The notes under the pieces were generated by a model. That model did not search any database. It had not been told where the DNA came from and saw only the letters and a list, made by a program, of their open reading frames with translations. The position numbers and the translations under genes are program-made. Shown here piece by piece: positions 48,947-57,583 of a stretch of DNA of 64,000 bases. The stretch comes from Colwellia psychrerythraea 34H (lineage in GTDB: Bacteria; Pseudomonadota; Gammaproteobacteria; Enterobacterales; Alteromonadaceae): assembly GCF_000012325.1 (NCBI RefSeq), contig NC_003910.7:2852001-2916000 (forward strand), given 5' to 3'. Every line of letters begins with the position of its first letter. Positions within the stretch are counted from its first letter, which is position 1.

Positions 48947-50005
48947 TTAGTCTATAACGCTTCGGCGACTAACAACGGCTCCATTTAACTGGCTTAATAA
49001 TTTTTCAGTATCATCCCAGCCAATACAAGCATCAGTAATACTTTGTCCATACACGGCTGCTCTACCTTTAACTAGACTTTGATTACCTTCAACTAAATGA
49101 CTTTCAACCATAACACCAAAGATATTTTCATTGCCTTGGCTAATTTGCTCACTGACATCAGTAGAGACTATCATTTGATTTTCAAATTTTTTGCTCGAGT
49201 TAGCATGGCTAAAATCAATCATTACCTTAGTGTTTAAATCAGAGGTAGTTAATTGCTCGGTTACCGCTTTAACACTATCAGCATCAAAATTAGTCGTTCT
49301 CCCACCACGTAAAATGATATGACAATCACTATTACCTGTCGTTTCAACAATGGCAGCATGGCCAAATTTTGTAACTGATAAAAAGTGATGTGATGCAGAA
49401 GCTGAGCCTATGGCATCAATCGCAATTTTAATGGTACCGTCAGTTCCGTTTTTAAATCCAACTGGACATGAAAGTCCTGATGCTAATTCACGGTGAACTT
49501 GTGATTCAGTAGTACGAGCGCCAATGGCTCCCCAACACATAAGATCTGCCATATATTGCGGTGTGATCATATCTAAGAACTCGCCCGCCGTAGGTAAACC
49601 AAGGTCATTTAGTTCTACTAGTAACTTACGACCTAAACGTAAACCATCATTCAATTTAAAGCTGTTATCCATATAAGGGTCATTAATTAAGCCCTTCCAA
49701 CCAACGGTAGTACGTGGTTTTTCAAAATAAACACGCATGACAATCTCAAGACTATCTTTGTACTCTTCACGAAGCTTTACTAAGCGTTGCCCGTATTCAA
49801 GTGCCGCTTCAGGATCATGTATAGAACAAGGTCCAATAACCACTAATAAGCGATCATCTTTACCTTTGAGAATATTGTGAATAGCAGTTCTGCCAGCAAC
49901 GACTGATTTAGTTGCTTGCTCTGACGCAGGAAATCGTTCCAATAAAGCAATTGGAGGTAAAAGATCTTTAATTTTATTGATGCGTACATCGTCAGTTTGA
50001 TACAT
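48947..50005 (-). CDS. aroG: 3-deoxy-7-phosphoheptulonate (DAHP) synthase, class I, AroG-like
   Basis: A 352-residue enzyme that condenses phosphoenolpyruvate and erythrose-4-phosphate, the first step of aromatic amino acid synthesis. It has LLVVIGPCSIHDPEAALEYG (metal-binding Cys), EIVMRVYFEKPRTTVGWKG, GAIGARTTESQVHRELASGL, PVGFKNGTDGTIKIA and MIDFSHANSSKKF. The N-terminal YQTDDVRINKIKDLLPP is closest to the phenylalanine-sensitive AroG isozyme, but the effector cannot be proved from sequence. It is monocistronic, with a terminator after it. Confidence 0.95.
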   Translation of the reverse strand: MYQTDDVRINKIKDLLPPIALLERFPASEQATKSVVAGRTAIHNILKGKDDRLLVVIGPCSIHDPEAALEYGQRLVKLREEYKDSLEIVMRVYFEKPRTTVGWKGLINDPYMDNSFKLNDGLRLGRKLLVELNDLGLPTAGEFLDMITPQYMADLMCWGAIGARTTESQVHRELASGLSCPVGFKNGTDGTIKIAIDAIGSASASHHFLSVTKFGHAAIVETTGNSDCHIILRGGRTTNFDADSVKAVTEQLTTSDLNTKVMIDFSHANSSKKFENQMIVSTDVSEQISQGNENIFGVMVESHLVEGNQSLVKGRAAVYGQSITDACIGWDDTEKLLSQLNGAVVSRRSVID

Positions 50006-50296
50006 AATTTCGCTCTCTACTGCTATTTCGTTGCTTATTTCATTACTATTATATTATTAGCATGAATGTTAACGATACTCTGACTATCAATTTGCCTAAG
50101 CAAATTAACCTCAAGTACCTTATTGTTAATTCCTAATTAGAATCCCAATATTAATCTAGCAGTGTTGATGGTTGAATGCCATGGAAAATTACGCTTACTG
50201 GCTAGTTTTTAGAATATTTAGTCTAATGGGGTAATAATCGGTAAATGATGCAAAGCTTAATAAGACTTTGCTTCATTTATGCTTGCAGCGATTCAT
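50006..50296. other. upstream region of aroG
   Basis: AT-rich and non-coding. GCAAAG/CTTTGC (about 50250-50275) can form a hairpin. No leader peptide rich in Phe, Tyr or Trp was found, so attenuation is not supported. Confidence 0.4.
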
Positions 50297-50562
50297 TATA
50301 CCAATTCCAATAAGTTTCTTCTCACTCAGCGAGAGTTAAAAGGCTTAGAGGCAAGGCATTGATTATAGAGAATGGTTATTCCCTTCTTAAAATTAATCAC
50401 GCAGCATATAAGCCTTTTAAACTCGCCCTTTGGGAGCTTTCCAGCGATTCGATAACCGCACAGAATTTCTTTCATATAGAGTAACTATATGCAAAAAAAT
50501 TCTATTTGTTCTCAAAACGCTGGTAAGCTCTGAGTAGGAACAAACTTAATGGACTTGGTATT
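50297..50562. repeat. MITE-like element, family 3, with nested inverted repeats
   Basis: The left end TATACCAATTCCAATAAGTT and the inverted right end ATACCAAGTCCATTAAGTTT match over about 34 bp with six differences. Inside, TTAAAAGGCTTA pairs with TAAGCCTTTTAA, and an AGAATTT arm pairs with AAATTCT around CATATAG. The right end touches the stop codon of the DUF5062 gene. Its nested hairpins and lack of any gene suggest a structured non-autonomous repeat. Confidence 0.75.
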
Positions 50563-50821
50563 ATTTCAGTAATTCATGGCCCTCTGGTAACTGTTTTGCA
50601 ATCCAAAGTGCTAACTTATGTTTCATATTAGGTTGATCTTCGTTCTCAACCGCTAATGCTTGAATTAGCTTATCATTGACTAATAAGCGATAAAGACTTT
50701 CTATCTTATCTTTGGCAGAGTTTGTGGCAGAAAAACTATTATAACCACGGTTAACTGCATACTTTTCACCAATGGTTAATGCTTTTTTAAGTAATTCAGC
50801 TTCATTTTTTAATTTTTTCAT
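50561..50821 (-). CDS. DUF5062 family protein
   Basis: ATG 50821 is chosen (MKKLKNEAELLKKALTIGEKY). The 86-residue product is helical and soluble, with GYNSFSATNSAKDKIESLY and LALWIAKQLPEGHELLK. This fits DUF5062, a small family of Vibrio/Shewanella-type bacteria without an assigned role. The stop codon coincides with the end of the family 3 repeat, so the repeat probably forms the 3' UTR hairpin of this transcript. Confidence 0.75.
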   Translation of the reverse strand: MKKLKNEAELLKKALTIGEKYAVNRGYNSFSATNSAKDKIESLYRLLVNDKLIQALAVENEDQPNMKHKLALWIAKQLPEGHELLK

Positions 50822-51053
50822 AGAATATCGACCTTGTAGCAATCTTGATTGTTATAACCATGCTTTATAATGCGCAAAAACACAAGGGTAAACACCGACG
50901 TACACCCTTGTATGAAAGCAATAAGTGACCAATAAACAAACAATTACAACTTTTAACATTTTGCTAGCTCTTCTTTTGATTTACATCATACAGTAGTACG
51001 ATAGATCTCGTATAATTGCATCAATAAATTTAATTTCACTCAACTTTACAGGT

Positions 51054-52175
51054 GTGACTATGCCTATTTCACGTACAAAAAACTTACAACACAAAGCTTA
51101 TATCCCTTCATCTGCCAGAGAAAATCAATATTTGATGGCTAAAATTCCGTTAACCGATGAATTAATAGCGCAGTATCAACCTCTTATCGATAACAGTAGT
51201 GAAACGCCATACGAAAAACTATATCAGCACCTTGCAAATAAGTTCTTTGCTATTAATGATAAGTTTTCTCTTGAGAGTGCACAGTTTATCGCCAACGATA
51301 AGTTCGCTCGAGTACGTTTTAGTCCAGAAAAATTTACCGCACAAACTAAACAACAAGTACTGTTTTTATATAACCCCAAATACCACACTAGTCGAAATAC
51401 TTTCTTCAATGGCGCGAACAAAGCAAAGAAAATCACCTTGATATTCTTAGCAAACGGCGATGATATTCGTGGGCAGTCTGCAAAGTTTCATCAGATAGTA
51501 ACTAAGGCGTTAATGGATTTCGCAAGTGAAACTGAAATTGCACCAGAACACATCCGAGTTAGTGATCATCAACATTTAACTTACGATTTATTTGCTAAAA
51601 GTAAAGGGATTGAAGGTAGCCAAGCGCATAAGTTTAGACCTATTGCAGACAGATACATGGCAGATCAGCACACCTTATCTGCACAAGCCAGAGCATTAAC
51701 TTATGCCGTAGTCGATTTTCCTATTAACCGACGAGTTCGTGCCCTAGTGAGCAATGACGAAAATCCTCAAGAGCGTTACAACCCGCTTTATAACCTGATC
51801 GCTGATGCTTTTATCGGTGCAGCTAAAAAGCAAAACTTAAACAACGGTGCGGTAATCGCTAATGGATTAGTACCTATAATACGTTCTGGCGAAGATGAAA
51901 ACGTTGTTACTTCTGGTGAGTTATTAATGCTTAGCTACAACCCATTACATACAAGTTGCGGTTATACCTGTAAATGGAATTCGGCTAAATTGGTAGACAG
52001 TGTTCAGCTAGTTTTTGTTGCCAGTGAACAAGATAAAACCAGCCATGGTTACGGTAAGTTTGTTAATGAAATTGAACAAGCGTTACACACCTTTGCTAAA
52101 AAACTAGATATTATTGGTGAGCAAGAAGAGATGATGGTTAGATTACATCAGCATGTTGGCTTTTATTTAAAATAA
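51054..52175 (+). CDS. DUF3083-like family protein
   Basis: A 373-residue soluble protein without signal peptide or membrane helix. It starts at ATG 51054 or 51060. Stretches such as VLFLYNPKYHTSRNTFF, KITLIFLANGDDIRGQSAKF and LMLSYNPLHTSCGYTCKWN look like a duplicated fold, with two 'YNP-H-S' blocks. It resembles the DUF3083 family of Shewanella and relatives, recalled rather than verified. No catalytic function is known. Confidence 0.6.
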   Translation: MTMPISRTKNLQHKAYIPSSARENQYLMAKIPLTDELIAQYQPLIDNSSETPYEKLYQHLANKFFAINDKFSLESAQFIANDKFARVRFSPEKFTAQTKQQVLFLYNPKYHTSRNTFFNGANKAKKITLIFLANGDDIRGQSAKFHQIVTKALMDFASETEIAPEHIRVSDHQHLTYDLFAKSKGIEGSQAHKFRPIADRYMADQHTLSAQARALTYAVVDFPINRRVRALVSNDENPQERYNPLYNLIADAFIGAAKKQNLNNGAVIANGLVPIIRSGEDENVVTSGELLMLSYNPLHTSCGYTCKWNSAKLVDSVQLVFVASEQDKTSHGYGKFVNEIEQALHTFAKKLDIIGEQEEMMVRLHQHVGFYLK

Positions 52176-52197
52176 TTTCAGTAATAATATCAGTAAT

Positions 52198-52230
52198 GTA
52201 AAGTACCTATCATACGGTTGGGTACTTTAC
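52198..52230. terminator. convergent hairpin between the DUF3083-like gene and the OM-like gene
   Basis: GTAAAGTACC and GGTACTTTAC form a perfect ten-base stem in the gap between convergent genes. No T tract follows on either strand, so it may be a factor-assisted or bidirectional terminator. Confidence 0.6.
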
Positions 52231-52249
52231 AACAACAACAACAACCAGA

Positions 52250-52972
52250 TTAAAATTCATATTCGATAGCAACCCGTAATATATGTCCTTGGCTTTCACT
52301 GTTTATGCCAGTAATAAAAGCCGCTTCCCATTTCAATTGCTTCTGCCCACTAAAACGTTGAACGCCCATAAATGCAGGGCCTATACCAAGATAATCTTCT
52401 CCCGAATATACCTCAATGGCGGGTTGGAATTGTTCAAGATAACGATAGCGATATTGCATCCTAAATTCCGTTTCCATTTCATCTTCAAGGGTGTCGCCCC
52501 ACTCATAAATTAAAAAGGCATTTAAGGTTAAGCTGGTACGGCCAAATTCTTTTTCGACAATAACGCCTGAAGTCACTTCCCAGTTATTATCTTCACGCTC
52601 TTTTTCAATCTCGAATAATAATCCCCAATCAGCCCAATATTGACCTTGCTCTGTAATCATCCATCGTGCTTCTATCTCATAGGCACTTAAGGAGAAATCA
52701 TCATTACTATCACGTTCACCCACAAGGTAAAATTCCAACATAAGGTTGTCAGTTACCGATTGACCATACGCAAAACGTTGTGCTAAATCATTACTGACGC
52801 CATTTTCTCGTTGAGCGAGCATACGCCATTCAACTTCTCGCTCGTTAGGTAAAACATAAGGATGATAGACCTTATCAACTACGACGCCATCAGCTAAGAC
52901 CGCATTTGATAAAACCAAACTCATAATAAGCGGAGTAAAGTTGAAAAGGCGCTGGCGAAGAGAAGTAAACAT
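52250..52972 (-). CDS. outer-membrane-like exported protein, last gene of the redox/metal operon
   Basis: A 240-residue protein with a signal peptide (residues 1-27, ending NAVLA). A series of amphipathic beta strands follows (LMLEFYLVGER, LSAYEIEARWMI, ADWGLLFEIEKE, LTLNAFLIYEWG, EFRMQYRYRYL), ending in ILRVAIEYEF with a terminal Phe. That is the profile of a beta-barrel. No family is named. The start shares a base with the end of the FTR1-like gene, so it is part of the same operon; an outer-membrane partner for metal or electron transfer is inferred. Confidence 0.65.
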   Translation of the reverse strand: MFTSLRQRLFNFTPLIMSLVLSNAVLADGVVVDKVYHPYVLPNEREVEWRMLAQRENGVSNDLAQRFAYGQSVTDNLMLEFYLVGERDSNDDFSLSAYEIEARWMITEQGQYWADWGLLFEIEKEREDNNWEVTSGVIVEKEFGRTSLTLNAFLIYEWGDTLEDEMETEFRMQYRYRYLEQFQPAIEVYSGEDYLGIGPAFMGVQRFSGQKQLKWEAAFITGINSESQGHILRVAIEYEF

Positions 52973-53889
52973 TAAGAAGTCCCTTTCATAAAAGAAGCGG
53001 TAGAGTTTTGTTTATAGGTGATTATTTTGACAATGAATATTGGTACGATAATCGCACTTAAATAGACAATTAACTCCATAGCCGACGGTGTTGCTTCATA
53101 ACCAAATAAAATAGTAAGAAAATAGCCTAGCTCGGAGTCTTCAGCAATAAGATAATTAGTATTCCATAAGTGTGCATTACTAGAAATAATATCAACCTGC
53201 TCAAGCAGCTGTAGTCCTTGAATTAACTGACCAATACCAAATAACAGTAAAAAATAACAAACAATTTGACGTCTTAACTTTTTAGCCAAGGTAATTAAGA
53301 TAAAATACAATAAAATGGCAATACTCAAACAAATCCCAGTACCGATTATCACGCCAACTACAATGCCAGAATACAAGGTATCAAGGGCCGTATTTTGAAT
53401 AGTTAAACTCATGACATAAAGACTAAAATAACTACCATGAACACAAAAAACCAATAATAAGATGGCAAGACTTAGCAATGCTTTCTGCTGAGTTAACGTT
53501 TGCTGATCAAAAAACGTTTTATCTTGCCACTGTTTAAGGCTTGAAGTTTTGTGAAGTAAAAATGAAATGACAATGAAGCAATAAATTAAGCTAAATAGTA
53601 TTGAAAAAAGAATTTCTAGACCTGTGCCTGATAATAACTGACTTAACCTTGGCATATAGTAACTTAATAAAAAGACGATGATTAAACCAATACCTGTTGT
53701 GGTGAGTAAGTAAGTAATCGGTAAGTAATCAAGGTTATTCTTTTCATTCTTATTTGATTGCTTATTTAATTGCGAAGCTTCCATCGTTCTTGATTTATAC
53801 CTAGCATCTTGCTGAGCAAACAATAAACTAAACACTACAAAAATTGGCAGGATGTTTTGTAAAAAAACTAATACGGTATTAATTAACAT
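52972..53889 (-). CDS. FTR1/EfeU-like integral membrane protein lacking REXXE motifs
   Basis: Start ATG 53889 has a GGGGGGA site six bases ahead; the frame opens at 53907. The 305-residue product has about seven membrane helices. Its opening MLINTVLVFLQNILPIFVVF resembles the FTR1/EfeU start. The R-E-x-x-E iron-binding motifs that define active FTR1 permeases are not found, so iron transport is doubtful. The preceding EfeO-like cupredoxin supports kinship with Efe systems. It may be a degenerate permease or a redox membrane partner. Confidence 0.5.
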   Translation of the reverse strand: MLINTVLVFLQNILPIFVVFSLLFAQQDARYKSRTMEASQLNKQSNKNEKNNLDYLPITYLLTTTGIGLIIVFLLSYYMPRLSQLLSGTGLEILFSILFSLIYCFIVISFLLHKTSSLKQWQDKTFFDQQTLTQQKALLSLAILLLVFCVHGSYFSLYVMSLTIQNTALDTLYSGIVVGVIIGTGICLSIAILLYFILITLAKKLRRQIVCYFLLLFGIGQLIQGLQLLEQVDIISSNAHLWNTNYLIAEDSELGYFLTILFGYEATPSAMELIVYLSAIIVPIFIVKIITYKQNSTASFMKGTS

Positions 53890-54295
53890 TATCAGTCCCC
53901 CCATCAACAGCTGTCCCTAACTCTGGATCGGTAACAATAATAGTACCTCTGGCACTGCTTGGGTGATATTCACCAAAAAAGTCATAGTGCCCAGGGGACA
54001 ATGGACCAATATAAATAATCGATTTTTGCTTAGGAAAAAGCACTTTTTCTCGGTTAAGTGAAAAACTATCAAACTCTTCAACACTGGCGTCTTGGTTATC
54101 AATAATCAGTTTAATTTTTTTATTTGAAGGTATGGTCATTTCAGCAGGATAAAAAAGGTGACTTTTCAAAATAATATTGAACTCTTCTCGCTGGGCTAAG
54201 GCGCTATAGCTTGTCATTACCAGTAACATATAACTGATAACACGCTTTACTTTATGCTGCATTACTGATCTTTTAAGCATGTTAGCTACGTTCAT
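53879..54295 (-). CDS. EfeO-like periplasmic cupredoxin
   Basis: A frame of 138 residues; the signal peptide ending YSALA suggests initiation at MQHKVK or further upstream. The mature part is a cupredoxin-like fold with LFYPAEMTIPSNKKIKLIID, EEFDSFSLNREKVLFP, IGPLSPGHYDFFGEYHPSSA and RGTIIV. This is the pattern of the EfeO/cupredoxin_1 family of iron-uptake periplasmic proteins. The EYH triad supplies possible metal ligands. It overlaps both neighbours, the kinase by 14 bases and the FTR1-like gene by 11. Confidence 0.75.
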   Translation of the reverse strand: MNVANMLKRSVMQHKVKRVISYMLLVMTSYSALAQREEFNIILKSHLFYPAEMTIPSNKKIKLIIDNQDASVEEFDSFSLNREKVLFPKQKSIIYIGPLSPGHYDFFGEYHPSSARGTIIVTDPELGTAVDGGTDNVN

Positions 54296-55820
54296 CCTTG
54301 TTATCTAATTGTCCAGCGCAACGTACAACTGCGTTCGCCTGTGATTCTTTTTGCGCTAGGCTTTGCTCAAGGTTCTTTTCAAGCTTTTGCTCAAGCACGT
54401 GATCAAATAAGACTTCAACGCGTAATCCACCTAATAATTTTGATTGCGACAATGTAATTTTTCCGCGATGCATATCAACAATATGTTTAACTATGGTTAA
54501 GCCTAAACCACAACCGAGTACGCTTGAGTCATGTTGATCGCCACCCACTCGATAGAATCGGTCAAAAACTCGATGGTATTCATCTGCAGGGATCCCTTCG
54601 CCTGAATCTTCAATGATAATAGCAATTTTATTTTGTGATTTTCTTTGATGATTGTCGTTTTGAATGTACTTAGTACTTACCTTTATCTCACCCTGTTGTG
54701 GTGTATATTTATTAGCATTTGATATTAAATTCGTTAACATTAACTGCAAAGAAATTTCATCACCCTTAAAGGTTAGCTCATCACTGGATAAGGTAATTGT
54801 TTGCTGTTTATTTGCAATATTTTGATAGAGATCTCCGATAACAGCTTGCAACAGTGTTTTTAATTTCACCTGTTGTTGACTCTGATTTATTTGGTCGGGA
54901 TTGGTACGATTTAAATGCAGTATTTGATCAATCACATGCCCCATTCGCTCAACACTAACCTTAAGTGGTTTAATTAAATTTATTGGATATTGTTGTCCCT
55001 GCTCATTTAACTCTTGCGATAGATTATGAACATTTATTTTTAGCACACTTAACGGTGTTTTCAACTCATGAGCTGCATCAGCAGCAAAATGTCGTTCTCG
55101 TTCAAAAGCTAAGTTTAAACGACCAAGCAAGTCGTTTAAGGTAATAACTACCCGGCTTAATTCACTGTTATCAACGTGTAATGCTAATGGCGTAAAATCA
55201 TTACTGCGTTTATTGGCTAGCGCAGTCGTTAGTTTATGTAGCGGTTTTAAACCTTGAGTAATAATGCCATAAATAAGAAATGACAATAAAACAATGGCAA
55301 TTATCATCGGGGTAACTGCCGCAAGGATTACCTCTTGAGCAAGAAGAAACTGCTTCTTTAACGGTTGAGCTACGATTATCACCAATTCATTGTCGTTAGC
55401 TTCAAGGGCATTATCAGGGCCGTTACTTGTGAAATAATCGGAGGAATGATCCGGGCTACTGGCTAAATAGATGGTACGCCAACGTTGTCCGGCGAAATTC
55501 ACTTCACCAAAGTGTGTCGGTGACTTATTCAAGCTCATTATCGGTTTTACCGGGGAATTAGCACTTTGGATAACTAAGGTATCGCCTTGCCACACTTGAA
55601 AGGCAAAACTAGTTTGTTGCTTGATCGTAACAAACTGCCGTTGCTTGGTATCAAAGGTTTGATGAAGGCCTTTTACTATTTGTGCAAAGTCGACTAATTG
55701 CTGTTCAAATAGCTTTTCAGCACGTGTCATACTCGCTTTGTAGCCTTGAATAGCCGCAATAAAGGTAATTAGCGTTAATACGGCAACTAAAGTTAATACC
55801 AGAAAACGGCGAATGCTCAT
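54282..55820 (-). CDS. sensor histidine kinase (QseC/PmrB-like architecture)
   Basis: A 512-residue kinase. It has a first membrane helix (about 7-27), a periplasmic sensor of about 140 residues, a second helix (about 170-190) and a HAMP-like linker. HisKA has AADAAHELKTPLSVLKI with the phospho-accepting His near 251. HATPase has NLISNANKYTPQQG, IEDSGEGIPADEYHRVFDRF and GCGLGLTIVKHIVDMH. The sensed signal is unknown, and the sensor has no Asp/Glu-rich iron-binding cluster. It works with the adjacent regulator, 66 bp upstream. Confidence 0.9.
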   Translation of the reverse strand: MSIRRFLVLTLVAVLTLITFIAAIQGYKASMTRAEKLFEQQLVDFAQIVKGLHQTFDTKQRQFVTIKQQTSFAFQVWQGDTLVIQSANSPVKPIMSLNKSPTHFGEVNFAGQRWRTIYLASSPDHSSDYFTSNGPDNALEANDNELVIIVAQPLKKQFLLAQEVILAAVTPMIIAIVLLSFLIYGIITQGLKPLHKLTTALANKRSNDFTPLALHVDNSELSRVVITLNDLLGRLNLAFERERHFAADAAHELKTPLSVLKINVHNLSQELNEQGQQYPINLIKPLKVSVERMGHVIDQILHLNRTNPDQINQSQQQVKLKTLLQAVIGDLYQNIANKQQTITLSSDELTFKGDEISLQLMLTNLISNANKYTPQQGEIKVSTKYIQNDNHQRKSQNKIAIIIEDSGEGIPADEYHRVFDRFYRVGGDQHDSSVLGCGLGLTIVKHIVDMHRGKITLSQSKLLGGLRVEVLFDHVLEQKLEKNLEQSLAQKESQANAVVRCAGQLDNKDERS

Positions 55821-55886
55821 AAATTTGTTTCTATGTGTGAGTTAATGTGAAGACACTTAATTTAAAGACAGCTCATTTCAAGACAG

Positions 55887-56618
55887 TTAGTCTTGAGGGT
55901 GATTAATGATGTAACCTACACCACGGACATTTTGTATGAATTTATTGGGCAGGTTCTTTCTTAATTTATGAATATGCACTTCGACAGCGTTACTCAGCAC
56001 TTCTTCACCCCATTGATAGAGTTTAGATTCAATTTGCTCTCGTGATTGAATACGTCCGGCATTTTCCATCAACGCCTTTAATACCATAAACTCTTTTTTA
56101 GAAAAGTGCACTTCACTTGCACCATTCTGCGCGTTTATCTCACCTTCTTGTTCGTGATTTTGTTCGTTATTTACTTGGTTACATTGTAGTAAATATACTT
56201 TATGAGACTTAGTATCCAAGCTCACTCGGTCAATCGTAATCATTGAACTAGAAGCGGTGCCTAAGCGGCGCTCTATGACTCTTAACCTTGCCAATAACTC
56301 TTGCATATCAAACGGTTTTGCTAAGTAATCGTCTGCGCCATAATCTAAGCCTTTCACTTTACTGTCAATGCTATCTCTAGCGGTTAAAATAATAACCGGC
56401 AAGTCATTCTTTTTAGCTCTAATTTCTTTCAAGACCAGTAAACCATCAATATCTGGCAAGCCTAAATCAAGGATAACCATATCATGGCTAGGCACGGCTA
56501 AAGCGGTTAAAGCGAGCTTTCCTCTGGATAAATGATCGACAACAAAGCCTTCTCTAACTAAGGATTGCTGCAGTGCTTCAGCAAGCCCTTGGTCATCTTC
56601 TACTAATAAAATTCTCAT
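55887..56618 (-). CDS. OmpR-family response regulator
   Basis: ATG 56618 (MRILLVEDDQGLAEAL) is chosen, with AAGGTAA upstream. The 243-residue product has a receiver domain with the acidic pair in VEDD, phospho-acceptor D51 in MVILDLGLPD and Lys in DYLAKPFD. A winged-helix domain ends EVHIHKLRKNL with VRGVGYIINHP. An unusual Asn/Gln/Glu-rich insert (about 142-165, VNNEQNHEQEGEINAQNG) splits the first beta-strands of the DNA-binding domain. It overlaps the end of apbE. It probably controls this operon and perhaps other envelope genes. Confidence 0.9.
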   Translation of the reverse strand: MRILLVEDDQGLAEALQQSLVREGFVVDHLSRGKLALTALAVPSHDMVILDLGLPDIDGLLVLKEIRAKKNDLPVIILTARDSIDSKVKGLDYGADDYLAKPFDMQELLARLRVIERRLGTASSSMITIDRVSLDTKSHKVYLLQCNQVNNEQNHEQEGEINAQNGASEVHFSKKEFMVLKALMENAGRIQSREQIESKLYQWGEEVLSNAVEVHIHKLRKNLPNKFIQNVRGVGYIINHPQD

Positions 56619-56626
56619 GAGATTAG

Positions 56627-57544
56627 TTACCTTCTCGCCCAAAAAGTAATGTCTTGTTCCGTTAAAAAGTGTTCTGCATGTTCACCCTGCAACAACGCCA
56701 ACGTTGCTAATATTCCTGCTTGAATACATTGAGGTGCAACGGTTGTAATTGAGCGTGGCGCATTGATTATCGGCCATCCGGTTGTAGCATTTAACACGTG
56801 TCCGTAACGAATACCTTCTTTAATCAAGTATCGTCGGGCATCTCCACTAGTGGCTAACGCCCCTTTGTTAAGTGCCACAATCATATCTTGTGGCTGGCCA
56901 AGTACATCACTGTCAGGGTGTTCAATCGCTACTTGCCATGCTTGATCATTAAGTCTTGGACCTGTAACAGCCAAATCGCCCCCTAAATTGACTAAAATAG
57001 GTTCATCCGTTATTTTTTTAGCTAATAATATAGAGCGATCCACCGCGTATTCTTTACCTATACCACCAAAATCTAGTTCCATATTTTGTGGTAAAGTAAT
57101 GCTTTGTTGATCATAATCGACTTTATTCCAACCAACAAAACTAAGCAATTTGTTTACCTCGGTTGCGCTTGGAAAATGTTGACATTCCCCACTTAAGCTA
57201 TCAAAAGACCACACTTTCCTCAGCACACCTGAACTAATATCAAAAAGGCCATCGCTTAATTGATAACATTGCTCAGCAAAATTGAGTAATAAGAAAGTTT
57301 CTTCATCAATGGCAATTCTGTTACCGGCATTGCTATTTATTTGACTGCAAACACTTTTGCTATCATATCGACTGTATTTGTCTTCAATACGCCAAACCTC
57401 ACGGCTAACACATTGAGCAACTTGCTCTGCTAACCGCTTATTTTGAGATTGGACTATCACCTCACACGGACTAGCCATAGCATTAAAACTAATGCTATGG
57501 CTGTCTTGTTGGTTGCTGTATTTAAGTGTTCTTTTTTTTTTCAT
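56627..57544 (-). CDS. apbE: ApbE-family FAD:protein FMN transferase
   Basis: A 305-residue enzyme that attaches FMN from FAD to Thr/Ser of exported redox proteins. Motifs are FNAMASPCEVIVQSQ, SYNRYD-equivalent EDKYSRYDSKSVCSQIN, MELDFGGIGKEYAVDR, NLGGDLAVTG, GALATSGDARRYLI and HVLNATTGWPI. Unusually, there is no signal peptide or lipobox: the start is MKKKRTLKYSNQQDS. It may therefore stay in the cytoplasm, unlike most Gram-negative ApbE lipoproteins. It follows the DUF3570 gene by 39 bp and overlaps the regulator gene. Confidence 0.9.
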   Translation of the reverse strand: MKKKRTLKYSNQQDSHSISFNAMASPCEVIVQSQNKRLAEQVAQCVSREVWRIEDKYSRYDSKSVCSQINSNAGNRIAIDEETFLLLNFAEQCYQLSDGLFDISSGVLRKVWSFDSLSGECQHFPSATEVNKLLSFVGWNKVDYDQQSITLPQNMELDFGGIGKEYAVDRSILLAKKITDEPILVNLGGDLAVTGPRLNDQAWQVAIEHPDSDVLGQPQDMIVALNKGALATSGDARRYLIKEGIRYGHVLNATTGWPIINAPRSITTVAPQCIQAGILATLALLQGEHAEHFLTEQDITFWARR

Positions 57545-57583
57545 ATTATTGAAAACAATAATTAAATATGTAGTGATAACAGT

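Noticed and set aside
50006..50296. Attenuator leader for aroG
   Set aside because: No aromatic-rich leader peptide or alternative terminator hairpin with T tract was found.
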